A stretch of DNA of 13,947 nucleotides, taken from assembly GCA_945876985.1 (NCBI GenBank), contig CAMCQX010000010.1:1-13947 (forward strand), written 5' to 3'. Source of the stretch: Chitinophaga pinensis. Lineage in GTDB: Bacteria; Bacteroidota; Bacteroidia; UKL13-3. Shown one piece after another: positions 1-6,983 of this stretch. The translations under genes were made by a program, and so were the position numbers. The notes under the pieces were generated by a model. The model saw only the letters and a program-made list of their open reading frames with translations, was not told where the DNA came from and made no database searches. Every line of letters starts with the position of its first letter. Positions within the stretch are counted from its first letter, which is position 1.

Positions 1-1878
1 TCAGGATATGGAACTTCACTTTATATTGATAGAATAATTATTGATTCCGTTGTTCCATATGCATACTCATGGCAAAAAAGCACTACCAGTGCAACAGCTG
101 GTTTTACAGCTGCTACAGGAACTAACAATAATATTAACTATTCTCCTGCAGCTATTACTACCAATACTTGGTTTAGAAGAATTGTAAGTGCAACATGCGT
201 AGATACTTCTAGTGCTATTCAAGTTTCTGTGAATCCTACTTTAGCTAATAATACTGCTACAGGTGTTCAAATCATTTGTTCTGGTTCAGCTACAAGTGCA
301 TTAACAGGTTCTACTCCTACAGGTGGAACAGGAACTTTTAATTACTTATGGCAAAGCAGCACCACCAGTTCATCTGCTGGATTTGCTGACGCTACTGGAA
401 CTAATAATTTAATAGGATATAATGCTGGTTCATTAACAGCTTCTACTTGGTTTAGAAGAATTTTAACTTCTGGTGCTTGTGTAGATTCAAGTGCTGCCAT
501 TGCTGTTACCGTTAATCCAACCATTACAAGCAATACAGCTTCAGGAGCCCAAACCATTTGTTCGGGTATGGTGCCAACCACTTTAACTGGTAGCACACCT
601 GCAGGTGGAAATGGAACATATACTTATATTTGGCAAAGAAGCAATACCAGTTCAATAGCTGGATTTAGCGCAGCGCCATTAACTAATAATGCCATTAATT
701 ATACTTCGAGTGCACTTACAGCAAATGCCTATTTTAGAAGAGTAATAAACAGTGGCGCTTGTAAAGATACATCGGCTGCCATTTCGGTAACTGTTAATCC
801 TGCACTTGCCAACAATACCTCTGGAGCTACCCAAACAATTTGTAATGGATTAACTGCAGCCCTTACAGGTGGAACAGTAACTGGTGGAAGTGGAGTTTAT
901 ACTTACCAATGGCAAGCAAGTACTTCTGGTTCAAATATTGGATTTGCAAATGCTACAGGTACATCTACAACTGCAAATTATACCTCAGGTGCTATTACCT
1001 CAAATGTTTGGTTCAGACGTGTAACAACCTCTGGAACTTGTGTAGATTCGAGCAATGCAATTAAACTTACTCCCGCTGCTACACTTGCAAACAATACCAT
1101 TGCTGGTGCATCATTGATCTGTGTTGGTTCATCGCCTGCTTCATTAACTGGTTCAACTCCAACAGGTGGAGCAGTTGCTACATTTAACAGATTTACTGAG
1201 GAATTTAATGGAGGTGCATTATCACCTAATTTTACTATATCATCTAATTCAGGATCATTAGCTGTTTTAAGTTCAACTGTTAATAGTTATGGTAGAACAG
1301 GAACCGCTGGTTCAATTTATGCTAATAATTATAATATTACCGCTGGTAATTATGCTGATTTGGATTCTCGTATTATGAATCCAACAAGTGCAGGTGATAG
1401 TTTAAGATTTGATATAGCACATGCCTATTATGGAGCAGGTTATGTCGATTCATTAAGAATTCTAACTTCTAATGGTTCAGGATTTACTCGATTAACATCT
1501 TGGGGTTCATCTTCAACTATTGATACCATTAATGGTATCACTACTGCACTTTTAACTGGAAACTTTACTCCTTCTGCAGCGCAATGGTGTAATAAAAAAG
1601 TAGCTTTACCAGCTGGAACTACTCAAGTAAGGTTTGAAATGTATTCTGGTTACGGAACTTCACTTTATTTGGATAGAATTATGGTTGATTCAAGCACAAC
1701 TTATCAATACGCATGGCAAAGTAGTAACACAAGTGCTACTGCCGGATTTGCAAATGCTTCTGGTATAAATACTAATGCTAGTTATGCACCAAGTTCATTG
1801 TTACAAAACACTTGGTTCCGAAGAGTAGCAAGTGCTGTTTGTGTAGATACATCTAGTGCAATTGCAATAACAGTAAAT
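1..1878 (+). repeat. Tandem Ig/PKD-like protein repeats within the adhesin
   Basis: Unit borders, taken at the recurring N-P-(T/A)-(L/I) start, are about 232-513, 514-795, 796-1071 and 1072-1878, plus an incomplete unit at 1-231. Plain units are 92-94 residues. They are diverged at DNA level, so this is an old protein repeat array and not a recent DNA duplication. The incomplete first unit and the last unit carry an extra inserted module; the three between them do not. Confidence 0.85.
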
Positions 1879-3393
1879 ACCCCAGGAACATGGGTTGGTG
1901 ATATCAGCAATGCTTGGGCAAATACTGCCAATTGGAGTTGCCCTCAAATTCCTACTGCTACCACCAATGTTACCATACCAACAGGATCGGCAAATATGCC
2001 AGTTATAATAAATGCTCAACAAGCCAATAATATTGCCATTCAAAGTGCTGCAAGCTTAACATTAAATGTTGCCGCATCGCAATTAAGCGTATTTGGAAAC
2101 ATTACTAATAACGGTTCATTTACCAATTCAAATGGTAAATTAATATTTACTGGTAGTGCTGCACAAACTATTCCTACAGGTACTTATGCTAAAGTTCAAG
2201 TGAACAATGCTGCCGGTTTAACATTAGGTGGTGATGTTACTTTAAATGATTCTTTGGTTTTAACAAATGGTATTGTTTCATTGTCAAATAATAACTTAAT
2301 ATTAGGAACTGCTGCTTATGCAAATGCTGGATCTACTACAAGTTATGTTAAAACTAATGGAACAGGTTCGGCCATTATAAACGGAATAGGTTCAACTGGT
2401 AAAACTGGTAACGTTTCTATTCCAGTTGGGAATGCATCATTTAATCGAATCGTATTTACCAATTCAGGTACTACCGATAACTTTACAGTTAGGGTAATTG
2501 ATAGTGTGACTACTACTTATTCTGGATCTACTCCTACAGGTACTAAAATAATAGCAAACGCAGTTGGCAAATCATGGATTATAAATGAAGCAGTGGCTGG
2601 TGGAAGTAATGCAAATATTACTTTACAATGGAATGCTGCAGATGAATTAACTGGATTTACACGTGCTAACTCTTATTTAGCTTACCACAATGGAACTACT
2701 TGGATGAGCAATGTTGCAGGTGCGGCTTCTGGTTCAAATCCTTATACACAAACTCGCTCAGGTATCACTTCATTCAGTGCATTTGGTGTAGGTAGTAGCG
2801 GAACATTGCCAGTAGAACTAATTACCTTTAATGGCAAACGTGTAAACGAAAAAGCTGAATTAAATTGGGTAACTGCTGGTGAGGTAAATAACGATTACTT
2901 TATTGTTGAACGCAGTTCAAATAATAAAACATTTACTGCCATTGGTGAAAAAGTAAAAGGTGCTGGTAATAGCAATACTGTAAATCAGTATCAGGTTTAT
3001 GACAATGATGCCATTGCTTTTGCAACACAAAATGCAATACAAACTATATACTATCGTTTACGTCAAGTTGATTTTGATGGTACCATTAATTATAGCAAAG
3101 TAATTAATATATCAGCTACTGAAGATGCAATAGGATTTGATGCATCAGTATATCCAAATCCATTTAATGGAACTATTCATGTAAATGTTTCTACCAATAC
3201 AAATGAGGAAACACACTTAGAAGTTTATGACTTAAATGGCAAAACGGTATACAGTCAAACCATTACTACATTGGTTGGTAATACTAACTTTATGATTACT
3301 GATTTAGATAGAATTCCTGCTGGCATGTATTTTGTAAAAATATCGCAAAGCGACAACACTAAAATTGTTAAAATATCAAAAATCAATAACTAA
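1..3393 (+). CDS. Giant T9SS-secreted surface protein with Ig/PKD-like repeats (5' end outside window)
   Basis: The frame is open from base 1, so the visible 1130 residues are the C-terminal part of a longer protein. Order of parts: tandem repeats of about 93 residues (1-1878), each with a Cys near its start (ICSG type), a Trp-Gln (LWQSS type), a TWFRR-like strand and a second Cys (GACVDS type), which suggests one disulfide per unit. Next is an Asn/Thr/Gly-rich beta-helix-like region opening with TWVGDISNAWANTANW (about 1882-2800). Then comes a fibronectin-like domain starting LPVELITF (from 2806), and a C-terminal domain starting VYPNPFNG (3148-3390) and ending in a PAGMYFVKI-like strand followed by KIVKI. 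That last domain is the type A sorting signal of T9SS cargo, so export through the outer membrane and attachment to the cell surface are expected. A role in adhesion or gliding is inferred only. The GTG at 229 is an internal Val codon, not a start. A terminator follows the stop. Confidence 0.9.
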   Translation, partial: SGYGTSLYIDRIIIDSVVPYAYSWQKSTTSATAGFTAATGTNNNINYSPAAITTNTWFRRIVSATCVDTSSAIQVSVNPTLANNTATGVQIICSGSATSALTGSTPTGGTGTFNYLWQSSTTSSSAGFADATGTNNLIGYNAGSLTASTWFRRILTSGACVDSSAAIAVTVNPTITSNTASGAQTICSGMVPTTLTGSTPAGGNGTYTYIWQRSNTSSIAGFSAAPLTNNAINYTSSALTANAYFRRVINSGACKDTSAAISVTVNPALANNTSGATQTICNGLTAALTGGTVTGGSGVYTYQWQASTSGSNIGFANATGTSTTANYTSGAITSNVWFRRVTTSGTCVDSSNAIKLTPAATLANNTIAGASLICVGSSPASLTGSTPTGGAVATFNRFTEEFNGGALSPNFTISSNSGSLAVLSSTVNSYGRTGTAGSIYANNYNITAGNYADLDSRIMNPTSAGDSLRFDIAHAYYGAGYVDSLRILTSNGSGFTRLTSWGSSSTIDTINGITTALLTGNFTPSAAQWCNKKVALPAGTTQVRFEMYSGYGTSLYLDRIMVDSSTTYQYAWQSSNTSATAGFANASGINTNASYAPSSLLQNTWFRRVASAVCVDTSSAIAITVNTPGTWVGDISNAWANTANWSCPQIPTATTNVTIPTGSANMPVIINAQQANNIAIQSAASLTLNVAASQLSVFGNITNNGSFTNSNGKLIFTGSAAQTIPTGTYAKVQVNNAAGLTLGGDVTLNDSLVLTNGIVSLSNNNLILGTAAYANAGSTTSYVKTNGTGSAIINGIGSTGKTGNVSIPVGNASFNRIVFTNSGTTDNFTVRVIDSVTTTYSGSTPTGTKIIANAVGKSWIINEAVAGGSNANITLQWNAADELTGFTRANSYLAYHNGTTWMSNVAGAASGSNPYTQTRSGITSFSAFGVGSSGTLPVELITFNGKRVNEKAELNWVTAGEVNNDYFIVERSSNNKTFTAIGEKVKGAGNSNTVNQYQVYDNDAIAFATQNAIQTIYYRLRQVDFDGTINYSKVINISATEDAIGFDASVYPNPFNGTIHVNVSTNTNEETHLEVYDLNGKTVYSQTITTLVGNTNFMITDLDRIPAGMYFVKISQSDNTKIVKISKINN
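1186..1700 (+). repeat. About 170-residue module inserted into one adhesin repeat; second copy cut at base 1
   Basis: The last repeat reads normally up to STPTGG and ATF. It then runs through about 170 extra residues, starting FTEEFNGGALSP and ending SLYLDRIMVDSS, before returning to the repeat at YAWQSSNTS. Bases 1-57 encode SGYGTSLYIDRIIIDSV followed by YSWQKSTTS, which is the end of a second copy at the same place in another repeat. Equivalent codons lie 1644 bases apart. The sequence looks like an all-beta jelly-roll or 'choice-of-anchor' type domain, but this is an impression and no motif settles it. Confidence 0.75.
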
Positions 3394-3422
3394 CAATTAA
3401 CTAAATTACTAGTTTTAAAAAG

Positions 3423-3450
3423 ACCGCCCCTAAAAAGGCGGTTTTTTTTT
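3423..3450 (+). terminator. Rho-independent terminator of the adhesin gene
   Basis: A GC-rich stem ACCGCC (3423-3428) pairs with GGCGGT (3437-3442) across a short A-rich loop. A run of nine T (3442-3450) follows. It lies 30 bases after the adhesin stop. Confidence 0.93.
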
Positions 3451-3483
3451 GACTATTTTTAAAATATTATTGCGATACTTTCG
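3448..3483 (+). promoter_or_regulatory. Possible promoter of the YD-repeat protein gene
   Basis: TACTTTCG at 3476-3483 resembles the Bacteroidota -7 element TAnnTTTG with one changed base. A TTTG lies at 3448-3451. The 24-base spacing is longer than the usual 19-21, so the -33 part is doubtful. The -7 part is supported by the same octamer upstream of the tRNA and of purE. Confidence 0.35.
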
Positions 3484-3508
3484 TTTACCAAAATCCAATC
3501 AATTAATT

Positions 3509-4519
3509 ATGACTATTTCAAATAAAACCTTCGGTAAAAAGCTAAGCATTGTTATACTTTTTTTATTTATAAATAATCTTTCAAAAGCGCAGTGGAACTC
3601 ATCATTTGACTTCAGTAATAATTATAATTATGAAAATAATATAGGATTATTACATGCAAATAATGACTATAAAACTCAAGGCGTAAAAGAAGTAACAACA
3701 AAATTTATTCATTCAAAAACCAATCAATTAAACACCCAAGAAATTTATACAATTGATAAAAATGGCGTTGGTTATTTTTATAAAAAATACAATAAAAAAG
3801 GTAAAATTTATTTAACCAGAACCTATCATTTAATTGATACGGCAAGGTACGACAGCATGGAGACGGCTTATAGAAAAGATACATTTAGTTCAATATACAT
3901 ATTTAACGATAGTAAAAAAATTATTGAACTGCAGTATTTTAATAACAAACATGAAAAATATTGGACTTTTAAATATACTTATAACGATAAAAATAAGCTG
4001 GCCTCATCAACTAGTTTGAATAAAAAAGGCAAACAATATTTCAGAAACGAATTTTATTATTATGACAACGGCAGTATAAAAGAAACACTTTATTACAATA
4101 ACAAAAATAAGTTGAAAAAAATTTATAGTTATGCTTGTGAACCTACTGGTGAGGTTACAAAAAAAGTTACACAACAAAATATATGTAAAAAAAGAACATA
4201 TAATTCTGATAGTACTTTTGTAGAAATTTTTGAAGGACACGATAACAAAGGACATTCTTCAAGAAGAATAGTAAAATATTCAAAAGACAGTTTCCCGCTT
4301 GAACAACTTTATTATAACCACAAAGACCAAGAAATTAAACGTTATGTTTCGGAATATAATGATGGAAAAACAATCAATTACCAATATTATTACAAGGGAA
4401 AACTGAAAAGAGCATACCACTATACTTATAATGTTAAAGGACTTATAGAAAGCTATCAATCAATAAACAATAAAGGAAAAATAAAAAATAATAATGTATA
4501 CGAATACAGTTATTTTTAG
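3509..4519 (+). CDS. Secreted YD/MORN-like repeat protein, function unknown
   Basis: 336 residues when started at the ATG at 3509. That start gives a clean signal peptide: charged FGKK, the hydrophobic core LSIVILFLFI, then SKAQ with probable cleavage after Ala. The frame is open upstream to a TTG at 3449, but that start would lie in the preceding terminator and hide the signal peptide. The mature part is rich in Tyr, Asn and Lys and consists of irregular units of about 20-25 residues of the kind YYNNKNKLKKIYSY, YNDKNKLASSTSLN and YTYNVKGLIESYQS. These resemble the YD/RHS-type or YwqK/MORN-like beta-hairpin repeats common in Bacteroidota exported proteins. There is no T9SS sorting domain and no lipobox Cys, so the periplasm or the outer-membrane surface is the likely location. 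The gene stands alone between a terminator and mdh. No specific function can be assigned. Confidence 0.8.
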   Translation: MTISNKTFGKKLSIVILFLFINNLSKAQWNSSFDFSNNYNYENNIGLLHANNDYKTQGVKEVTTKFIHSKTNQLNTQEIYTIDKNGVGYFYKKYNKKGKIYLTRTYHLIDTARYDSMETAYRKDTFSSIYIFNDSKKIIELQYFNNKHEKYWTFKYTYNDKNKLASSTSLNKKGKQYFRNEFYYYDNGSIKETLYYNNKNKLKKIYSYACEPTGEVTKKVTQQNICKKRTYNSDSTFVEIFEGHDNKGHSSRRIVKYSKDSFPLEQLYYNHKDQEIKRYVSEYNDGKTINYQYYYKGKLKRAYHYTYNVKGLIESYQSINNKGKIKNNNVYEYSYF

Positions 4520-4559
4520 GCTTTATTTAAAGTTGATTGGCAATCATGAATGAACTATC

Positions 4560-4624
4560 AAATTGAAAACTGCAAACAATCATTTTTATTGGTGTGCATT
4601 ACATTTAATTTTGCAGTTCAATTT
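4560..4624 (+). repeat. Imperfect inverted repeat around the mdh promoter
   Basis: AAATTGAAAACTGCAAA (4560-4576) is the inverse of TTTGCAGTTCAATTT (4610-4624) except for a two-A bulge, giving 15 possible pairs across a 33-base loop. The right arm overlaps the candidate -7 element. It could be an operator or chance in AT-rich DNA. Confidence 0.4.
4606..4613 (+). promoter_or_regulatory. -7 element of the mdh promoter
   Basis: TAATTTTG matches the Bacteroidota -7 consensus TAnnTTTG exactly and lies 54 bases before the mdh ATG, leaving a leader of roughly 45-50 bases. A TTG at 4589-4591 is too close (14 bases) to be a good -33 element. Bases 4520-4667 hold no gene. Confidence 0.5.
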
Positions 4625-4667
4625 CAAACAGTTTTAGTTTTCTAAAAAATTAATTATAAATACAAAA

Positions 4668-5609
4668 ATGACAAAAGTATCAGTTATTGGAGCAGGTGCA
4701 GTGGGAGCAACCACAGCCGATGTTATTGCTTATCGCGAATTAGCCGATGAAGTGGTTTTATTAGATGTAAAAGAAGGATTTGCCGAAGGTAAAGCACTTG
4801 ATATTTACCAAACAACATCTTTATTAGGAATGAAAACTCGCGTTAGCGGAACTACAAATGATTATAGCAAAACTGCTAATTCTGATGTAGTAGTTATTAC
4901 TTCTGGTATTCCTCGTAAACCAGGAATGACGCGTGAGGAATTAATAGGAACCAATGCAAACATTGTAAAAACTGTAGCAGAAAATGTGTTAAAGCATTCA
5001 CCAAATGCAATTATAGTGGTAGTTTCTAACCCAATGGATACCATGACTTACTTGGCTTTAAGAGCAACTGGCTTGCCTAAAAATAGAATTATAGGAATGG
5101 GCGGATTATTAGATAGTGCACGTTTTAAAGGTTATTTGGGGATGGCTTTAAACCAACCAACTGCCGATATTCAAGGAACAGTAATTGGTGGTCATGGCGA
5201 TACTACCATGATTCCGTTAACTCGTTTGGCTACTTTAAATGGCGTACCCGTTTCTAATACTTTAAGTGCTGAGCAATTAAAAGAAATTAGCGATGCTACC
5301 ATGGTTGGTGGAGCTACTTTAACCAAATTATTAGGAACTTCGGCTTGGTATGCACCAGGTGCTGCAAGTGCTTTTTTAGTAGAAAGCATTGTTCGTGATC
5401 AAAAACGTGTAATGCCTTGTTGCGTAGCTTTAGATGGCGAATATGGCCAAAAAGATATTTGCTTAGGTGTTCCAGTTGTTATTGGTAAAAACGGTTGGGA
5501 AAGTATAGTTGATTACAAACTAACTGCTGACGAGCAAGAATCATTTAACAAAAGTGCAGATGCTGTTCGCAATATGAACAGTGTATTAGCTGAAATTGGA
5601 GTTTTATAA
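4668..5609 (+). CDS. mdh: Malate dehydrogenase (NAD-dependent, LDH-like type)
   Basis: Interconverts malate and oxaloacetate with NAD in the cytoplasmic TCA cycle. The 313 residues are the usual length for the LDH-like bacterial MDH. Visible landmarks are the Rossmann GAGAVG at residues 8-13, Asp33 at the end of the second strand (NAD preference), the mobile loop GIPRKPGMTR with Arg83 and Arg89, SNPMD (120-124, Asn121), the Asp149/Arg152 pair in LLDSARF, and catalytic His176 in GGHGDTT. Arg83 sits where lactate dehydrogenases have the specificity Gln (position 102 in LDH numbering), which argues for malate over lactate. The gene is complete, with its own candidate promoter (4606-4613) and terminator (5631-5664), so it is probably monocistronic. 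Confidence 0.97.
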   Translation: MTKVSVIGAGAVGATTADVIAYRELADEVVLLDVKEGFAEGKALDIYQTTSLLGMKTRVSGTTNDYSKTANSDVVVITSGIPRKPGMTREELIGTNANIVKTVAENVLKHSPNAIIVVVSNPMDTMTYLALRATGLPKNRIIGMGGLLDSARFKGYLGMALNQPTADIQGTVIGGHGDTTMIPLTRLATLNGVPVSNTLSAEQLKEISDATMVGGATLTKLLGTSAWYAPGAASAFLVESIVRDQKRVMPCCVALDGEYGQKDICLGVPVVIGKNGWESIVDYKLTADEQESFNKSADAVRNMNSVLAEIGVL

Positions 5610-5630
5610 TTAACTACAAAGAAAAATAAC

Positions 5631-5664
5631 AAAAAAACTTGTCAGAAATGGCAAGTTTTTTTTT
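5631..5664 (+). terminator. Rho-independent terminator of mdh
   Basis: The stem AACTTGTC (5636-5643) pairs with GGCAAGTT (5650-5657), with one G-T pair and a six-base loop. It is flanked by an A run and nine T (5656-5664). It starts 22 bases after the mdh stop. The rest of 5610-5725 is AT-rich with nothing else recognisable. Confidence 0.88.
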
Positions 5665-5725
5665 GTTCAAAAATGAATGTGATTTATTATAAAACACTTT
5701 TTTGTTTTTTAGGTTATTCAAATAG

Positions 5726-6091
5726 ATGACTAGAAATGAAAACATATTGAAATTGCGTCCTGAAATAATTACAGACCATACTAAAACTAGTTTGGCTGAA
5801 GAAAGCTTTCAGAATTTAACTTTACGCCCAATTTTAAAACTTCAAAACGAACTAATTTTAAAATTAACAAATAAACATTTGGCTAAATTTATTATTGATA
5901 AAAGTAATGAAGAAAGCATAAAAATAATAGAAACTAGGTTAGCAGAACAAGTAATCAAACAACAATTAATAGGTTTAACCATTGGTTTATTTACTACAGA
6001 AGAGTTTGAATTTTATTTACTCAATCAATCAAGTATCAATAAACGCATAAGCCAATTAATTATTCAGCGTGTTTGCAGCCAAATTTTGTGA
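5726..6091 (+). CDS. Small conserved Bacteroidota protein of unknown function
   Basis: 121 residues, no signal peptide or membrane segment, predicted mostly helical and probably cytosolic. The pattern LRPEI near the N-terminus, then E-E-S-F-Q-N-x-T-L-R-P-I-L-K-x-Q-N-E-L (about 25-43), then IGLTIGLFTTEEFEFYL (about 82-98) and a basic amphipathic C-terminus (INKRISQLIIQRVCSQIL) match, from memory, a widespread short Bacteroidota family. Its members are sometimes labelled 'glyoxalase' in databases. I see no metal-binding or VOC-fold motif that would justify that name. It follows the mdh terminator, so it needs its own promoter, but no clear -7 element is visible. The ATG at 5726 is the first in frame and keeps the conserved LRP segment. 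Confidence 0.75.
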   Translation: MTRNENILKLRPEIITDHTKTSLAEESFQNLTLRPILKLQNELILKLTNKHLAKFIIDKSNEESIKIIETRLAEQVIKQQLIGLTIGLFTTEEFEFYLLNQSSINKRISQLIIQRVCSQIL

Positions 6092-6201
6092 TTTTAATCC
6101 AAAAATTGAACTTGTAAATAAAATTTTATTAGTTTCCTTGAACTTTAGAATCAAACTTGCAAAATAAGAGAGATTTGTTTAATCTAATATTGAGCTACTG
6201 A

Positions 6202-6221
6202 TATTTTTTATATAAAAGATA
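6202..6221. promoter_or_regulatory. 20-bp palindrome, candidate operator of the toxin-antitoxin operon
   Basis: TATTTTTTAT (6202-6211) and ATAAAAGATA (6212-6221) are inverse copies with one mismatch in ten positions and no spacer. It lies 11 bases upstream of the -7 element, over the expected -33 region, where a repressing antitoxin could block polymerase. Low sequence complexity weakens the case. Confidence 0.4.
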
Positions 6222-6232
6222 ATAAAATAATT

Positions 6233-6240
6233 TATATTTG
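6233..6240 (+). promoter_or_regulatory. -7 element of the toxin-antitoxin operon, giving an almost leaderless mRNA
   Basis: TATATTTG is an exact TAnnTTTG match ending only four bases before the ATG at 6245. In Bacteroidota, transcription starts a few bases after this element, so the mRNA would begin at or next to the start codon. The remainder of 6092-6232 has no gene; TTGAACTT occurs twice there (about 6106 and 6139). Confidence 0.55.
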
Positions 6241-6244
6241 ACTT

Positions 6245-6469
6245 ATGAAAATTCAAGATTATATCGAATCTAACTACACCATTATGCTAGGTAAACCTGT
6301 AATTAAAGGAACTAGAATTTCCGTGGAGTTGATTTTGAAAAAATTATCGGAGGGAGTATCAAAAACACAACTTATTGAAATGTATCCAAGTTTAACCAAT
6401 GATCATATCAATGCTTGTTTGTCTTATGCTTCCGATGTAATTTCAAATGAATTAATATTACAAGATTAA
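6245..6469 (+). CDS. DUF433 antitoxin (VapB-like) of a type II toxin-antitoxin pair
   Basis: 74 residues, the usual length for DUF433 proteins. The family core is clear: GKPVIKGTRISVELIL (about 17-32), followed by the helix LSEGVSKTQLIEMYPSLT and NDHINACLSYASDVI. DUF433 proteins carry a helix-turn-helix-like fold and are usually paired with PIN-like DUF5615 toxins. The expected roles are neutralising the toxin and repressing the promoter; neither is shown here. The stop codon overlaps the toxin start by one base (TAATG at 6467-6471), indicating translational coupling. A palindrome at 6202-6221 is a plausible binding site. Confidence 0.88.
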   Translation: MKIQDYIESNYTIMLGKPVIKGTRISVELILKKLSEGVSKTQLIEMYPSLTNDHINACLSYASDVISNELILQD

Positions 6470-6825
6470 TGCTAATTATTGCTGATGAAAATATTCCAAG
6501 AAGTATAAAAATATCTTTATCTTCAATTGGAATAAAAGTTGTTTATATCTATGATGAATATCGTGGTATAGATGATTTTAGTATCATCAATCTTGCAAAG
6601 CAAAAATCAAATTCTATTATTCTAACAGAAGATAAAGACTTTGGAGAATGGGTATTTTCTCATCATATTTCTGGATTAAGTGTAATATTTTTAAGATATC
6701 ATTTTTCTGAATTACAGTTAATAACTGAAGTTTTAATGAAACTAATTCAAGAAAAACAAAATAACCTATTGAATAAATTTACTACCGTTACTCCAACTAA
6801 GATCAGAACAAGGGAAGCATGCTAA
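6469..6825 (+). CDS. DUF5615 PIN-like toxin, putative ribonuclease
   Basis: 118 residues. The N-terminus LIIADENIP carries the PIN-like acidic pair Asp6/Glu7. A second acidic site is in GIDDFSI (Asp35/Asp36), and a third in LTEDKDFGEW (Asp55, Asp57), which is the family signature. The expected activity is metal-dependent RNA cleavage, held in check by the upstream DUF433 partner, with which it is translationally coupled. The C-terminus KIRTREAC runs slightly past the usual KIRxR end of the family. The stop at 6823-6825 lies one base from the stop of the minus-strand GIY-YIG remnant, so the edge of the module may coincide with a recombination point. The gene appears intact. Confidence 0.88.
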   Translation: MLIIADENIPRSIKISLSSIGIKVVYIYDEYRGIDDFSIINLAKQKSNSIILTEDKDFGEWVFSHHISGLSVIFLRYHFSELQLITEVLMKLIQEKQNNLLNKFTTVTPTKIRTREAC

Positions 6826-6826
6826 T

Positions 6827-6937
6827 TTATATTTCTTTAAAATTACTTTCATTATGCTTTTTCAATCTATTTTCTGTTGCTTCAGTGGTAATTCCAACAT
6901 AATATTTATTTCGGGTTTCACTAAACAAAATATACAA
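6827..6937 (-). pseudogene. GIY-YIG endonuclease remnant
   Basis: Read on the minus strand, about 36 codons give LYILFSETRNKYYVGITT, then EATENRLKKHNESNFKEI and a stop at 6827-6829. This is the front of a GIY-YIG domain of the small UvrC-like family: YIL stands for the GIY part, YYVG for the YIG part, then the conserved Arg-Leu and His-Asn. Intact relatives run about 80-100 residues and continue with a Trp-containing strand and a Glu-bearing helix that holds the metal. That part is absent, and no ATG precedes the motif; the upstream frame runs into the tRNA terminator. I read it as a gene broken at both ends. Expression is unlikely. Confidence 0.7.
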
Positions 6938-6950
6938 GGTAGATATAAAC

Positions 6951-6982
6951 AAAAAAGCTACCTCATTATTGAAGTAGCTTTT
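6951..6982 (-). terminator. Rho-independent terminator of the tRNA gene
   Basis: On the minus strand, AAAAGCTAC (6982-6974) pairs with GTAGCTTTT (6961-6953) across a 12-base loop. The T run continues to 6951. It starts two bases after the mature tRNA end. Confidence 0.82.
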
Positions 6983-6983
6983 G

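Noticed and set aside
229..231. GTG as the start of the adhesin
   Set aside because: The frame is open to base 1 and bases 1-228 encode a clear repeat half, so this is an internal Val.
232..1071. Tandem repeats as a CRISPR array or satellite DNA
   Set aside because: Units are about 280 bases, diverged at DNA level and in frame; they are protein repeats.
342..2043. Minus-strand frames opposite the adhesin (342-596 and 1801-2043)
   Set aside because: Open only because of the repeat codon bias; the plus-strand protein is unambiguous.
3449..3508. Upstream TTG start for the YD-repeat protein
   Set aside because: It lies inside the preceding terminator and would bury the signal peptide that starts at the ATG at 3509.
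4007..4255. 82-codon minus-strand frame opposite the YD-repeat protein
   Set aside because: Its Phe/Ile-rich product is the expected antisense of Lys/Tyr/Asn codons.
4534..4544. GATTGGCAATC as a terminator after the YD-repeat gene
   Set aside because: The five-base stem has no usable loop and no T run.
6117..6130. AATAAAATTTTATT palindrome as an operator
   Set aside because: Short pure A/T palindrome at a position with no promoter; expected by chance in this composition.
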